Both the position numbers and the translations under genes were made by a program. From Robertmurraya massiliosenegalensis JC6 (lineage in GTDB: Bacteria; Bacillota; Bacilli; Bacillales; Cytobacillaceae), in NCBI RefSeq assembly GCF_000311725.1, contig NZ_HE978515.1:339310-403309 (forward strand): 64,000 nucleotides of DNA. The letters are read 5' to 3'. Position 1 is the stretch's first letter. Each line of letters begins with the position of its first letter. Below, one piece after another: positions 1-7,886 of this stretch. The notes under the pieces were generated by a model. That model had not been told where the DNA came from. It saw nothing but the letters and a program-made list of their open reading frames with translations, and ran no database searches.

Positions 1-68
1 CTATCCATTTTAAAACGATTATAATTTTAGGGATTCCCCTTCTGTTTGTGCTGCTTCTTTTTGTTTAA
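1..68 (+). CDS. 3' end of an off-window gene, probable membrane protein C-terminus
   Basis: An open plus-strand frame enters from the left edge and ends at a TAA at 66-68. The 21 visible residues (IHFKTIIILGIP... ending LLLFV) are almost all hydrophobic after a short basic stretch, so this looks like the last transmembrane helix of a membrane protein. It overlaps the stop codon of the convergent yodN gene by four bases, a tight tail-to-tail arrangement. In B. subtilis the yodM phosphatase-like membrane protein is encoded near yodN, but 21 residues are too few to assign it. The frame could also be chance, so confidence is modest. Confidence 0.4.
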   Translation, partial: IHFKTIIILGIPLLFVLLLFV

Positions 69-772
69 CTGTTGTCACTGCTTTGATGAAGTGAGCGGGA
101 TTTACGTACAATCAGCTGGAGTTTTCTTACAACCATCCTCATAATATGTTTATATTCCTCATCTTGAAAAAGCTCATAAAGAATCGAGTAGTCATTATAG
201 ATATCTAATAGTGTATCAATGATTTGACTTTGCTCTTTTTGTTCTTCAAGAAACTGTTTCTCTGCTTTTTTATGTGTAGGGTTTGGATTTTGCAATTCCA
301 ATGGCTTTTTCTTATTCGCCAAAAATAAGAGACCTAATTTTTGAATAAATGATTCTGCATTTTCTGCATCAGCTACTAATGTTAGTTCTTCTTCACCCGC
401 TTCAAGCCATTCTCCATCTTTGATTCGTGCAAGCTCGTAAATAACGTCTTCCCATGCATCCTCTTTGTATCTCCAAATTTCGGTTCTAAAGCCTACCACT
501 TTAAATAAATCAGCCCCATATCCTTTGACTTGGACAAGATCACCGATAAAGTAACGATACTCAATATCAATTTGCTCTTTCTCCATAATATTACCTTCAT
601 ATTCGGACAGATACTGAAGACTTGATTCCATAAATAAGCCTTCACTTCCGTTAATTCCGTATACATGCATGCCATCCAGCCATTTAACATCTGTAATTTT
701 CCCAACAGTACCGTAAATCGTGATCACGACTGTATCACCGATCTTAAATTTTGGTTTTTTCTTATCTTTCAT
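65..772 (-). CDS. yodN: YodN-like protein of unknown function
   Basis: A 235-residue soluble protein without signal peptide or membrane segments. The N-terminal half has two short beta-rich repeats, each beginning with a GD/VV-type turn (KIGDTVVITIYGTVGKI and IGDLVQVKGYGADLFKVVGF), which resemble small SH3-like or KOW-like barrels. The C-terminal half is helical and charged. The start at 772 is preferred over 790 because GGGAG lies nine bases before it. YodN sits beside yozE, yokU and kamA in B. subtilis, and the same neighbours are found here, so the name rests partly on synteny. No biochemical role is known to me. Confidence 0.6.
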   Translation of the reverse strand: MKDKKKPKFKIGDTVVITIYGTVGKITDVKWLDGMHVYGINGSEGLFMESSLQYLSEYEGNIMEKEQIDIEYRYFIGDLVQVKGYGADLFKVVGFRTEIWRYKEDAWEDVIYELARIKDGEWLEAGEEELTLVADAENAESFIQKLGLLFLANKKKPLELQNPNPTHKKAEKQFLEEQKEQSQIIDTLLDIYNDYSILYELFQDEEYKHIMRMVVRKLQLIVRKSRSLHQSSDNS

Positions 773-952
773 AGCCTCCATCTCCCACATGATGAGTCGT
801 GAATTTATTAAGATATTATATGCTCAAATAAGAAAAACCGTACTTTAAGTAAAGTAAACATCCATCATCATTTGCTCCTTTATAAAAAAAGCAAAGAATT
901 TTCAAAAAAAGCAGGAAATATTTTACTCATGAAAGAATATATTCCTATAGAG

Positions 953-972
953 ATGTATACAAATGTATACAT
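953..972. promoter_or_regulatory. 20-bp operator-like palindrome upstream of the zinc-finger gene
   Basis: ATGTATACAAATGTATACAT has two perfect 8-bp arms around AAAT and ends 23 bases before the ATG at 996. TGTATACA-like sites are typical of GntR-family repressors. No such regulator is encoded in the window, so the binding protein is unknown. Confidence 0.5.
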
Positions 973-995
973 ATGATAATTAGGAGGGATACGTT

Positions 996-1406
996 ATGGA
1001 CCAAGATTTTCGCAAGAAGACTTTTCGAGGCGCAAAAATTGAAGACACCATTTTAGAACTAGAAAAATTAAGCTCATTATGTGATGAAAAATCAAAAAGC
1101 AGTGAAGCATTAGAACGACAACGTTTTTATGAAGGGATGGCAATTGCCTATACAACCATTGCCGTGAAGTTGAAAGGAGATTTTGACTATATTGAACCAG
1201 AAGTCATTGATGAGCTCTATAGTGCTTTAGAGAAGACATCTACTCCCAATCAAAACAGGGACACAGAACATATTGACACTTGTTCGTTCTGTAGAAGGAG
1301 TAAACAGGAAGTAGGCGATTTAGCACTGGGACCTGGAGTTTCTATTTGTAGCGAATGCCTTCAATTTGGTTCAGAAGTCATTAAACCTCATTCTACTGAA
1401 GTATAG
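996..1406 (+). CDS. ClpX C4-type zinc-finger domain protein
   Basis: A 136-residue protein. The C-terminal 45 residues carry CSFCRRSKQ...CSECLQFG, the four-cysteine treble-clef zinc finger found at the N-terminus of the ClpX unfoldase, where it binds adaptors and substrates. No AAA+ ATPase domain follows, so this is a stand-alone finger. The first 90 residues are helical and charged, with no recognised domain. The ATG follows AGGAGG at good spacing, and a GTATAC palindrome lies just upstream. It is the only plus-strand gene in this 9 kb and ends at a bidirectional terminator. By family analogy it might be an adaptor or protein-protein module. That is inference, and its real role is unknown. 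Confidence 0.7.
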   Translation: MDQDFRKKTFRGAKIEDTILELEKLSSLCDEKSKSSEALERQRFYEGMAIAYTTIAVKLKGDFDYIEPEVIDELYSALEKTSTPNQNRDTEHIDTCSFCRRSKQEVGDLALGPGVSICSECLQFGSEVIKPHSTEV

Positions 1407-1415
1407 ATGAAGAAC

Positions 1416-1456
1416 AAAAAAAGGGACTCCAATTCATTCATTGGTTTCCCTTTTTT
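1416..1456. terminator. Bidirectional terminator between the zinc-finger gene and yozE
   Basis: An A-rich flank, AAAGGGACTCCAAT, a short loop, ATTGGTTTCCCTTT and a T run form a stem that can end transcription from both sides. The stem overlaps the last codon of yozE. Confidence 0.7.
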
Positions 1457-1673
1457 CTGTTGAAAGGTAAATTTCCCATGCTTCATCAAATACCACCATG
1501 CTCGATAAATAATGTCCATTCAATTCCAAATAACTGCTTAGCTCATCGTAATCCTCACTACTTTTTGGAAAACTATGATCCGTATAGGCAGCGTTGGCAA
1601 AAACACTCAAGTCATTCGGTGGCTTAGGATGACGATATTTCATTAAAAAATGATAGAACGATTTCAACATCAC
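1434..1673 (-). CDS. yozE: YozE family protein (SAM-like fold)
   Basis: A protein of 79 residues or fewer with the YozE signature SFYHFLMKYRHPKP...FANAAYTDHSFPK...YLELNGHYL...FDEAWEIY. YozE proteins are small helical proteins with a sterile-alpha-motif-like fold found across Bacillaceae and staphylococci. Their function is not known. The start could be GTG (1673), ATG (1670) or TTG (1667). The AGGGAG site is best spaced for GTG. The gene lies between yodN and yokU, as in B. subtilis. Confidence 0.8.
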   Translation of the reverse strand: MMLKSFYHFLMKYRHPKPPNDLSVFANAAYTDHSFPKSSEDYDELSSYLELNGHYLSSMVVFDEAWEIYLSTEKRETNE

Positions 1674-1862
1674 GTACTTTTCTCCCTCTATTCTTGATAT
1701 TGTCTTTTACTATAACTTATTTTCATGGAAGTAGTCTATTAAAAAATCCAGACAATTTGAACGTTGCCTTTTCTTAAAGAAATACCTAGCTGGCGCACGG
1801 CAATTGGTGTCACGGTTATATTATTTGGATTTTGGATCTTAAAAGGGAAATAACATTAGACA

Positions 1863-1902
1863 GAAGAAAACTAGCACCATTTAATGCGTGCTAGTTTTCT
1901 TC
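1863..1902 (-). terminator. Terminator of the kamA-yokU unit, within the 240-bp yozE-yokU gap
   Basis: A perfect 15-bp stem (GAAGAAAACTAGCAC and its complement) with a 10-base loop lies just after yokU. The rest of the gap (1674-1862) holds no convincing gene. A 29-codon plus-strand frame with a hydrophobic stretch near 1760-1850 has no ribosome site. Confidence 0.7.
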
Positions 1903-1913
1903 AAGTTCTAGTT

Positions 1914-2195
1914 CTAGGAAGAAAAATCAAAATAATTTCTCTTCAACAATTTAGGGAGTTTCATTAGCTCCTTAAAACGAATGGAGCGATCGATTCCCTT
2001 TGTATCAATTAGAAAAAGCTGATCTTCTATATCCTTGACAATGGAGTCGTCTTGATAGGTCATCCCGCACTCCTTGCACACAATTGTTGGAGTCTCCCTA
2101 ATTTCAATCGCTTTAGTGCCATCTGGTAACTCCCAATACACGGATTGTTGATCTTTATGAATCTCACTACTGCTGCACCAATCACAATACGCCAT
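1914..2195 (-). CDS. yokU: YokU family zinc-ribbon protein
   Basis: A 93-residue protein with two CxxC pairs (CDWC at the N-terminus and CKEC near residue 40) framing the conserved YWELPDGTKAIEIRETP segment, which marks the YokU family. The spacing suggests a single zinc ribbon like that of MqsA/YgiT N-terminal fingers. The gene starts four bases after the kamA stop codon, and its AAGGAGG lies inside the kamA 3' end, so the two are translated from one sigma-54-dependent message. Constant linkage to lysine aminomutase suggests a role tied to KamA, such as maturation or regulation. This is inference only. Confidence 0.75.
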   Translation of the reverse strand: MAYCDWCSSSEIHKDQQSVYWELPDGTKAIEIRETPTIVCKECGMTYQDDSIVKDIEDQLFLIDTKGIDRSIRFKELMKLPKLLKRNYFDFSS

Positions 2196-2199
2196 ATCA

Positions 2200-3615
2200 C
2201 TACGCCTCCTTCGTTTCGAGATCCACTTTTTTAAATTTTTCCTGTTGTGCTTGGAATTTTTTCTCTTTTAATTGATCCCGTTTTTCTCGTTTGTTTTTTA
2301 AGGAGGCATGCATTGGGTCACTCTCATATGATTGACGACGGTTTAGGCGTTCAATTCCTTCTGGAACGAGATTGAATTTTTGATCATTCATCAAGGCTGA
2401 AATTCCTACATTCGAACGTTTTTCTTCCATATCTTCGTAGATTTCTTGAAAATATCCTTCAGCTGTACCAGGTGTATAAGATTCTGGTTCTGGATATGTC
2501 GTAATTACGCCCTCAAAATTTCGAAGGACAACTTTATCTGCACTTTGGGAAATTAAGTAGTTTGGCTGCAATGAGATCTTACCTCCACCCCCAGGTGCAT
2601 CTACGACGAATGTCGGGACTGCGTAGCCAGATGTATGCCCTCTCAAGCCTTCAATAATTTCTAATCCTTTTGAAATAGGTGCTCTGAAATGACCAATACC
2701 TTCAGATAAATCACATTGATAAATATAATATGGGCGAACTCGAATCTTCACTAGATCGTGCATCAGCTTTTTCATAATCGGCACACTGTCGTTAATTCCA
2801 GCTAAAATAACTGATTGATTCCCAACCGGGACTCCTGCATTCGCAAGCATTTCACATGCTCTCTTAGAATCTTCGGTAATTTCAATCGAAGTGTTAAAGT
2901 GCGTATTGAGCCAGATAGGATGATACTTCTTTAAAATAGTACATAGATTTTCGGTAATTCGCTGTGGGAAGACCACTGGTGCCCTGGTCCCAATTCGTAT
3001 AATTTCCACATGATCGATTTCACGTAAATTTTTTAAAATATATTCTAAAATCGTGTCATTAATAAGCAATCCGTCTCCACCCGAAATGAGAACATCTCTA
3101 ACTTCAGGAGTACTTCTAATATAATGGATCGCTTCATCCAACTGTTTCTTAGGAACACCCATGCCAATTTGTCCAGAAAATCTTCTTCTTGTGCAGTAAC
3201 GGCAATACATGGAACATTGATTGGTAACGAGAAAAAGAACGCGATCTGGATAACGATGTGTTAAACCAGGTACTGGAGAATCTTCATCTTCATGGAGAGG
3301 ATCCTCTAAATCATATTTCGTCTTATAAATTTCTTTTGAAATAGGTACTGACTGCATCCGAATTGGACAGCGGGGATCATCTGGATTCATGAGAGATGCA
3401 TAATATGGAGTTATATTTAAAGGAATCGTTTTGGTAGAAATTTTCACTCCTTCTTCCTCTTCTGGAGTTAAATGAATAACTTTTTTTAAATCTTCGAGCG
3501 TCCGAATTGTATTCGTTAATTGCCAAAGCCAATCATTCCATTGCTCCTCCGTAACATCTTTCCATAGCTCTATGTCTTTCCAATGCCTTTTCGGCTTATA
3601 TAATGTTTGCTTCAC
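2200..3615 (-). CDS. kamA: Lysine 2,3-aminomutase
   Basis: A 471-residue radical-SAM and PLP enzyme converting L-alpha-lysine to L-beta-lysine. The iron-sulfur motif CSMYCRYC lies near residue 135, and the PLP lysine sits in PGGGGK near residue 335. Both match the family, as does the length. The start is GTG after GGGGGAT. With ablB it would make N-epsilon-acetyl-beta-lysine, a compatible solute, although in Bacillus kamA (yodO) has also been discussed in lysine catabolism. The gene lies downstream of a -24/-12 promoter, and its own activator is encoded immediately upstream on the same strand. yokU follows in the same transcript. The functional call is secure, and the physiological output is inferred from ablB. 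Confidence 0.95.
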   Translation of the reverse strand: MKQTLYKPKRHWKDIELWKDVTEEQWNDWLWQLTNTIRTLEDLKKVIHLTPEEEEGVKISTKTIPLNITPYYASLMNPDDPRCPIRMQSVPISKEIYKTKYDLEDPLHEDEDSPVPGLTHRYPDRVLFLVTNQCSMYCRYCTRRRFSGQIGMGVPKKQLDEAIHYIRSTPEVRDVLISGGDGLLINDTILEYILKNLREIDHVEIIRIGTRAPVVFPQRITENLCTILKKYHPIWLNTHFNTSIEITEDSKRACEMLANAGVPVGNQSVILAGINDSVPIMKKLMHDLVKIRVRPYYIYQCDLSEGIGHFRAPISKGLEIIEGLRGHTSGYAVPTFVVDAPGGGGKISLQPNYLISQSADKVVLRNFEGVITTYPEPESYTPGTAEGYFQEIYEDMEEKRSNVGISALMNDQKFNLVPEGIERLNRRQSYESDPMHASLKNKREKRDQLKEKKFQAQQEKFKKVDLETKEA

Positions 3616-3650
3616 GCTTTATCCCCCTAGAAATGTATTTATAATAAATT

Positions 3651-3669
3651 ATGCAAAAAGCATGCCAAA
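3651..3669 (-). promoter_or_regulatory. Sigma-54 (-24/-12) promoter of kamA-yokU
   Basis: Read on the minus strand, TTGGCATGCTTTTTGCAT has the invariant GG and GC exactly 10 bases apart, as SigL/RpoN promoters require (consensus TGGCAC N5 TTGC). The predicted start of transcription is near 3641, about 26 bases before the GTG codon. Confidence 0.88.
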
Positions 3670-3718
3670 GCTCGTAAATAGGGAAAATAAAGGCTTTTCA
3701 ATTAATATCGATAAAAAA

Positions 3719-3736
3719 ATGCCGATTATTCGGCAT
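3719..3736. promoter_or_regulatory. Palindrome, probable upstream activating site for kamA (or terminator)
   Basis: ATGCCGATTATTCGGCAT has perfect 7-bp arms around four bases. Its centre is about 86 bp upstream of the predicted kamA transcription start, the usual place for an enhancer-binding-protein site. The same arms and spacing occur at 5168-5183. It also overlaps the stop codon of the activator gene and is followed on the minus strand by seven T, so it may double as that gene's terminator. Confidence 0.65.
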
Positions 3737-5129
3737 CAAGTCCATACTTCTGTATTTTATATTGTAACGTTTGTCTAGGTAGCCGTAATAAAGTTGCTGC
3801 TTGGAGAATATTCCCTTCCGTTTCCTTTAAAGCTTGTAAAATTAAATTCTGTTCGTACATTGCAATCTTTTCACGAAATGAAAGCACTTCTTTATTTGAC
3901 AGACTTTTCCCATTCTTAATAAATTCCTTTAACATAATCGGGAGAGCGTCTATTTCCAGTTGTTCACCCATACAAATATTCATCATATATTCAAGAGCAT
4001 GCTTCAACTCTCTTACGTTTCCTGGCCATGTATAACTCAGGAGTACCTCTTTCACACTCTCTGAAATACCTTTAACATTCTTGTTCAAACTCTGGTTAAA
4101 ATGATGAATAAAGACCTCTGACAAATATAGAATATCTTCTTTTCTTTCTCGCAAAGACATTAATTCAAACGTTAAGACATTCAAACGGTAAAACAAATCA
4201 GAACGAAGCATTTTTTGTTCAAGGGCTTTTTTAGGGTGAACATTCATTGCTGCAATCACCCTTACATCAGCACCTATATCTCTCCCCCCTCCTACCCTTC
4301 TGAAATGTCCATCTTCAAGAACGCGTAGCAGCTTTGCTTGGAGATCGATCGGCATGGCATGTATCTCATCTAGAAAAAGAGTGCCACTGTCTGCCAACTC
4401 AAATAATCCAGGACGTTCAACTGCACCGGTATAGCTCCCTTTTGCGGTTCCAAAGAGAATACTTTCAAGGAGATTTTCAGGAATCGCCGCACAATTTTGG
4501 GCAATAAATGGAGCATTAGCACGAGTAGAGGCATGATGTATTCCTTGTACAAATAATTCCTTCCCTGTTCCACTTTCACCAAAGACTAATACAGGAGAGT
4601 GGGAACGGGCCAGTTGCTCTGCTTCTATTTTCATTTGCTCAAAATGAGGGTTTTTCGTTAATAGATCTTGCATAGTATAAGATACCGTACTTGGTTTTTT
4701 AGAGGAATTTTTTTTTGAAAGTAACTGTTTTTGCAAATCGACAAGCTGTTCAGAGAGTTTTTTCATGGTCGTGTGATCTTTCGCAATTTCCATCGCTCCT
4801 ATAAATTGCTTTTTCACAAAGATCGGGAGCGTCGTGTTCATTGTCTCTATTCTTTTCCCATATACGTTCGTATAAATTTGCGCCTGATTATAAATTGCCT
4901 TTTTTGACTTCAAGACTTTGATCAATGTACTCGTGTTTACGTTCAATGAGGGAAAAACATGAAGTAGTGGTTTTCCAATTACATCCGCAATTTTTAATCC
5001 ATCATGCCTTGCTGCCACCTCGTTATAATAAATCGTTGTTCCATTTGTGTCGACCACATGAATCCCTTCATCAATTCTAGAAAGAATAGCCTTTAATACT
5101 TCATTTGAAATGGCCATTTCCTGTGGCAA
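3726..5129 (-). CDS. Sigma-54-dependent transcriptional activator (PAS-AAA+-Fis), likely activator of kamA
   Basis: A 467-residue enhancer-binding protein of the RocR/BkdR type. A PAS sensor domain (about 10-120, [15 protein letters not shown]) precedes a linker and the AAA+ domain (about 160-385), which has Walker A GESGTGKE and Walker B LFLDEI. A Fis helix-turn-helix closes the protein ([16 protein letters not shown]). The sigma-54-contacting loop reads GSYTGA instead of the common GAFTGA, a tolerated variation. There is no phosphoreceiver domain, so a small molecule (lysine or a product) is the likely signal. The start is TTG after AGGTGAT. The gene lies directly upstream of kamA, between it and ablB, and palindromes flank it on both sides. 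Confidence 0.88.
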   Translation of the reverse strand: MPQEMAISNEVLKAILSRIDEGIHVVDTNGTTIYYNEVAARHDGLKIADVIGKPLLHVFPSLNVNTSTLIKVLKSKKAIYNQAQIYTNVYGKRIETMNTTLPIFVKKQFIGAMEIAKDHTTMKKLSEQLVDLQKQLLSKKNSSKKPSTVSYTMQDLLTKNPHFEQMKIEAEQLARSHSPVLVFGESGTGKELFVQGIHHASTRANAPFIAQNCAAIPENLLESILFGTAKGSYTGAVERPGLFELADSGTLFLDEIHAMPIDLQAKLLRVLEDGHFRRVGGGRDIGADVRVIAAMNVHPKKALEQKMLRSDLFYRLNVLTFELMSLRERKEDILYLSEVFIHHFNQSLNKNVKGISESVKEVLLSYTWPGNVRELKHALEYMMNICMGEQLEIDALPIMLKEFIKNGKSLSNKEVLSFREKIAMYEQNLILQALKETEGNILQAATLLRLPRQTLQYKIQKYGLDAE

Positions 5130-5165
5130 TATTCATCACCTACCAGTTCATTCATTGTTCTAAAA

Positions 5166-5206
5166 CATGCCGAAAATTCGGCAGTAATAGACGATTTTTC
5201 GGCATG
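5166..5206. promoter_or_regulatory. Tandem palindromic operator upstream of the activator gene
   Basis: ATGCCGAAAATTCGGCAG at 5167-5184 matches the 3719 palindrome in arms and spacing. A third half-site, TTTTTCGGCATG, ends at 5206. Outer arms 5166-5176 and 5195-5206 can also pair into an 11-bp stem that might end the ablB transcript. Most likely the activator binds here. Confidence 0.55.
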
Positions 5207-5230
5207 TCGTCCGTCTCACTTGCGTTTCTC

Positions 5231-6088
5231 TCAAATCTTTTCCTGAAAAGATAAATCCTTTACCCACATATTCATGTTTTCGATTTTGTCATAAATATAG
5301 CAGTTATTTGTTAACCTTCCTCGATAACGGTACCCCAGTTGATGTAAGGCTGCGTTCATCCCGAATGATTGAGCTCTAGCAATCGAGTAAGCGCAATAAA
5401 CTCCTCTAGCAAGAAGCTCTTCCTCAAGCTTCTCTAATAAAATTTTCATTAAACCGTATTTTCGATGTTCAAGCAACGTTGCACAGTCTGTAAGCTCCGC
5501 ATTTTTGTAAAACTCATTTACTTCCGCTGATGCAGCGCTCACTACCTCTTCTCCTTTAGTAAACGCAAAATAAATCGTCCCTTCTTCCATTGTTTTTAAA
5601 ATGTACGCTGGGTCATGTAATGGGGTAGGGTAAATCTTGAACACCTGCTGATACAGTTGTGCCAACGCTGCTACCTCCTCCTTTTGCACGAAAATAAGTT
5701 TGTATTCCTCAGGAGGTGATTTCAACCCGCTATTCTTTTCTAATGATTGGACATCTTTTACCATTGTGTCCTCTTTCGTAAAAGAGTCGCTATTCCTTCG
5801 CTCATACGTATAATATTTACAGCAAAAATAACAGTCAGAGCCTAGAAAAAAGCGTTCAATTACAGCTTCACATTGAAATCCATGTTCAAGCAGTGGAATA
5901 AGCTGCTCATTTCTTCCCTTTACGATGAGTTTATCAGCATTTGAGTGTAAGGCTATTTCTTCTGCTTTTGCGAGCGCCTCATAAACGTTACCCCTTATAT
6001 CCTCAATTCGAATTCTTTTATTATATGGATCGTTAAATACCTCGATAACGAAGTTCTCTCCAGTAATGACAGTACTTGTAGCAGTCAA
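5231..6088 (-). CDS. ablB: Beta-lysine N-acetyltransferase (GNAT)
   Basis: A 285-residue GNAT-family protein matching the AblB/YodP type. It should acetylate the epsilon-amino group of beta-lysine, the KamA product, with acetyl-CoA. The acetyl-CoA-binding region lies in the C-terminal half (about 190-260), around LTDCATLLEHRKYGLMKILLE. The start is TTG, 14 bases after AAAGGAG. kamA and ablB are adjacent in osmoadapting archaea and in Bacillus. Here the activator gene separates them, and no -24/-12 element was found upstream of ablB, so it may have its own promoter in the 222-bp gap before it. The activity is inferred from family and context. Confidence 0.85.
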   Translation of the reverse strand: MTATSTVITGENFVIEVFNDPYNKRIRIEDIRGNVYEALAKAEEIALHSNADKLIVKGRNEQLIPLLEHGFQCEAVIERFFLGSDCYFCCKYYTYERRNSDSFTKEDTMVKDVQSLEKNSGLKSPPEEYKLIFVQKEEVAALAQLYQQVFKIYPTPLHDPAYILKTMEEGTIYFAFTKGEEVVSAASAEVNEFYKNAELTDCATLLEHRKYGLMKILLEKLEEELLARGVYCAYSIARAQSFGMNAALHQLGYRYRGRLTNNCYIYDKIENMNMWVKDLSFQEKI

Positions 6089-6310
6089 TTTTTTCTCTCC
6101 TTTACATAAATGGTACCTAGCCCTTTGAACCGTAGTAGATTAATGAAACATTATTTTACCGCATAAAAACATGAATCTAGTTTAAGAAATGTTGCATGCA
6201 AAAATAATGTATGCTAATGAACCTCATCGGAAAGGTAAATTTAAGCTTTTAAGAGATAATATAGATAGTAAAAAAACATACTCATTGCATAACAGCATTT
6301 AAACTCGGTC

Positions 6311-7729
6311 CTACAGTTTAAAGCTTATCAGCTTTAATTCTGTCATCTCCTCTACCGCATATTTAATGCCTTCTCTTCCCATCCCACTTAATTTCACACC
6401 TCCATATGGCATATGGTCAACGCGGAATGTTGGAAAATCATTAATCATCACTCCACCTACATGCAATTCTTTTGCTGCTTTAAATGCTCGACCAACGTCG
6501 GTCGTGAAAACACCAGCCTGTAAGCCATATTTTGACTCATTTACAAAGTTAATCGCTTCTTCCATTGAACTGACTCGATTAATATGAACGACTGGAGCAA
6601 ATGCTTCTTCACATGAGATTTTCTCTTCTGGATGAACATCTAAAAGAACTGTTGGCTGTAAAATAGCATTCTCCCCTCTTCCACCAAGAGCAAGCGTTGC
6701 GCCTGATTTTGTCGCACTTTCAATCCAATTTAACACCCGATTTTGATCCCCTCTTGAAATCATAGCAGAAACATCTGTTTGCTCATCGAGCGGATCTCCA
6801 ATCTTCAATTTCTTTGTATGTTCGATAAACTGCTCAACAAAAGCCTCATAGATTGTATCATGTACATAAATTCGTTGAACAGAAATACAAACCTGCCCTT
6901 GGAATGCAAAAGCACCAGTTACAATTCGCGGAACTATTTCCTTTAAGTTCGAATTCTCATCAACAATTACCGCTGCATTAGACCCTAGCTCAAGCGTTAC
7001 CCGTTTTAAACCAGCTTTTTCCCGGATTTGCTTGCCAACTTCAGGACTACCTGTAAACGTTATCATTTTAATACGATCATCTTGGACCAGGACATCTCCA
7101 ACCGTACTACCTCTACCGGTAACAACATTTAAAGCACCTTTTGGTAAACCGGCTTCATGGAAAAATTGAGCAATTTTATAGGATGATAAAGGGGTTTGTG
7201 TTGCAGGCTTTAACACAATCGTGTTTCCAGCAGCAATTGCAGGTCCAACTTTATGAGCTACAAGATTCATTGGAAAGTTAAATGGAGTTATCGCAGCTAT
7301 CACTCCAAGCGGCTCTTTCACCGTATAAGCCACTCTTCCTTCACCGCCTGGAGCAGCATCCATCGGTATTGTTTCACCATAAATCCTTCGCGCTTCTTGA
7401 GCGGAAAATTTATAAGTCATGATCGTTCTGTCTACTTCAGTTCGAGCTGCTGTTAATGGTTTTGACGCTTCTTTTGCAATGATTTGGGCACATTCTTCTT
7501 TATTTTCTTTCATTAATTCTACGACGTTCTCAAGAATTTCAGCCCGCTTATAGGCTGGCAATGAGCGTAGGATACCTTCAGCATTTGATGCTGCCTCTAT
7601 TGCCTTACGTACATCATTCTTTTCAGCCACTGCGACTTCAGCAATTAGCGATTGATCGTATGGGCTTAATAACGTTGAATATTCCTTCGTTTCTACACAC
7701 TCCCCGTTTATCCATAGAGATTGCTTCAT
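6311..7729 (-). CDS. NAD(P)-dependent aldehyde dehydrogenase
   Basis: A 472-residue ALDH-superfamily protein that oxidises an aldehyde to an acid. Catalytic cysteine is in FQGQVCISVQR (near residue 280), and the general-base glutamate is in TLELGSNAA (near 245). The nucleotide-binding FTGSPEVGKQ and the early TPFNFPMNL motif are also visible. It resembles the lactaldehyde/glyceraldehyde-3-phosphate/succinate-semialdehyde group, but the substrate cannot be read from sequence. Start 7729 is chosen over 7738 because AGGAGG abuts the first ATG. It is oriented with the beta-lysine genes but separated by 222 bp. A link to lysine breakdown is possible and unproven. Confidence 0.88.
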   Translation of the reverse strand: MKQSLWINGECVETKEYSTLLSPYDQSLIAEVAVAEKNDVRKAIEAASNAEGILRSLPAYKRAEILENVVELMKENKEECAQIIAKEASKPLTAARTEVDRTIMTYKFSAQEARRIYGETIPMDAAPGGEGRVAYTVKEPLGVIAAITPFNFPMNLVAHKVGPAIAAGNTIVLKPATQTPLSSYKIAQFFHEAGLPKGALNVVTGRGSTVGDVLVQDDRIKMITFTGSPEVGKQIREKAGLKRVTLELGSNAAVIVDENSNLKEIVPRIVTGAFAFQGQVCISVQRIYVHDTIYEAFVEQFIEHTKKLKIGDPLDEQTDVSAMISRGDQNRVLNWIESATKSGATLALGGRGENAILQPTVLLDVHPEEKISCEEAFAPVVHINRVSSMEEAINFVNESKYGLQAGVFTTDVGRAFKAAKELHVGGVMINDFPTFRVDHMPYGGVKLSGMGREGIKYAVEEMTELKLISFKL

Positions 7730-7848
7730 TTTCTTCATCCTCCTCTTTCCATGTCAAAAGCCTATCATTAATATCTATTTAAATTGTAACGGAAATCATT
7801 AATTCTGAAAAGTCCGACCATTCAGAAGATCATCGTGTCCTTAAACTA

Positions 7849-7878
7849 AAAAATCTGCCCTTTAATAGGCAGATTTTT
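7849..7878 (-). terminator. Terminator after the FAD-dependent protein gene
   Basis: AAAAATCTGCC and GGCAGATTTTT form an 11-bp stem with an 8-base loop, with A and T runs on either side. It lies 8 bases after the stop codon at 7887. Confidence 0.85.
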
Positions 7879-7886
7879 AAATAAAA

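Noticed and set aside
3719..3736. Simple terminator call for the activator gene
   Set aside because: The stem plus T7 could end transcription, but the same arms and 4-base spacing recur at 5168-5183, where no T run follows in the same way. The operator reading is therefore kept as the main one, with termination noted as a second role.
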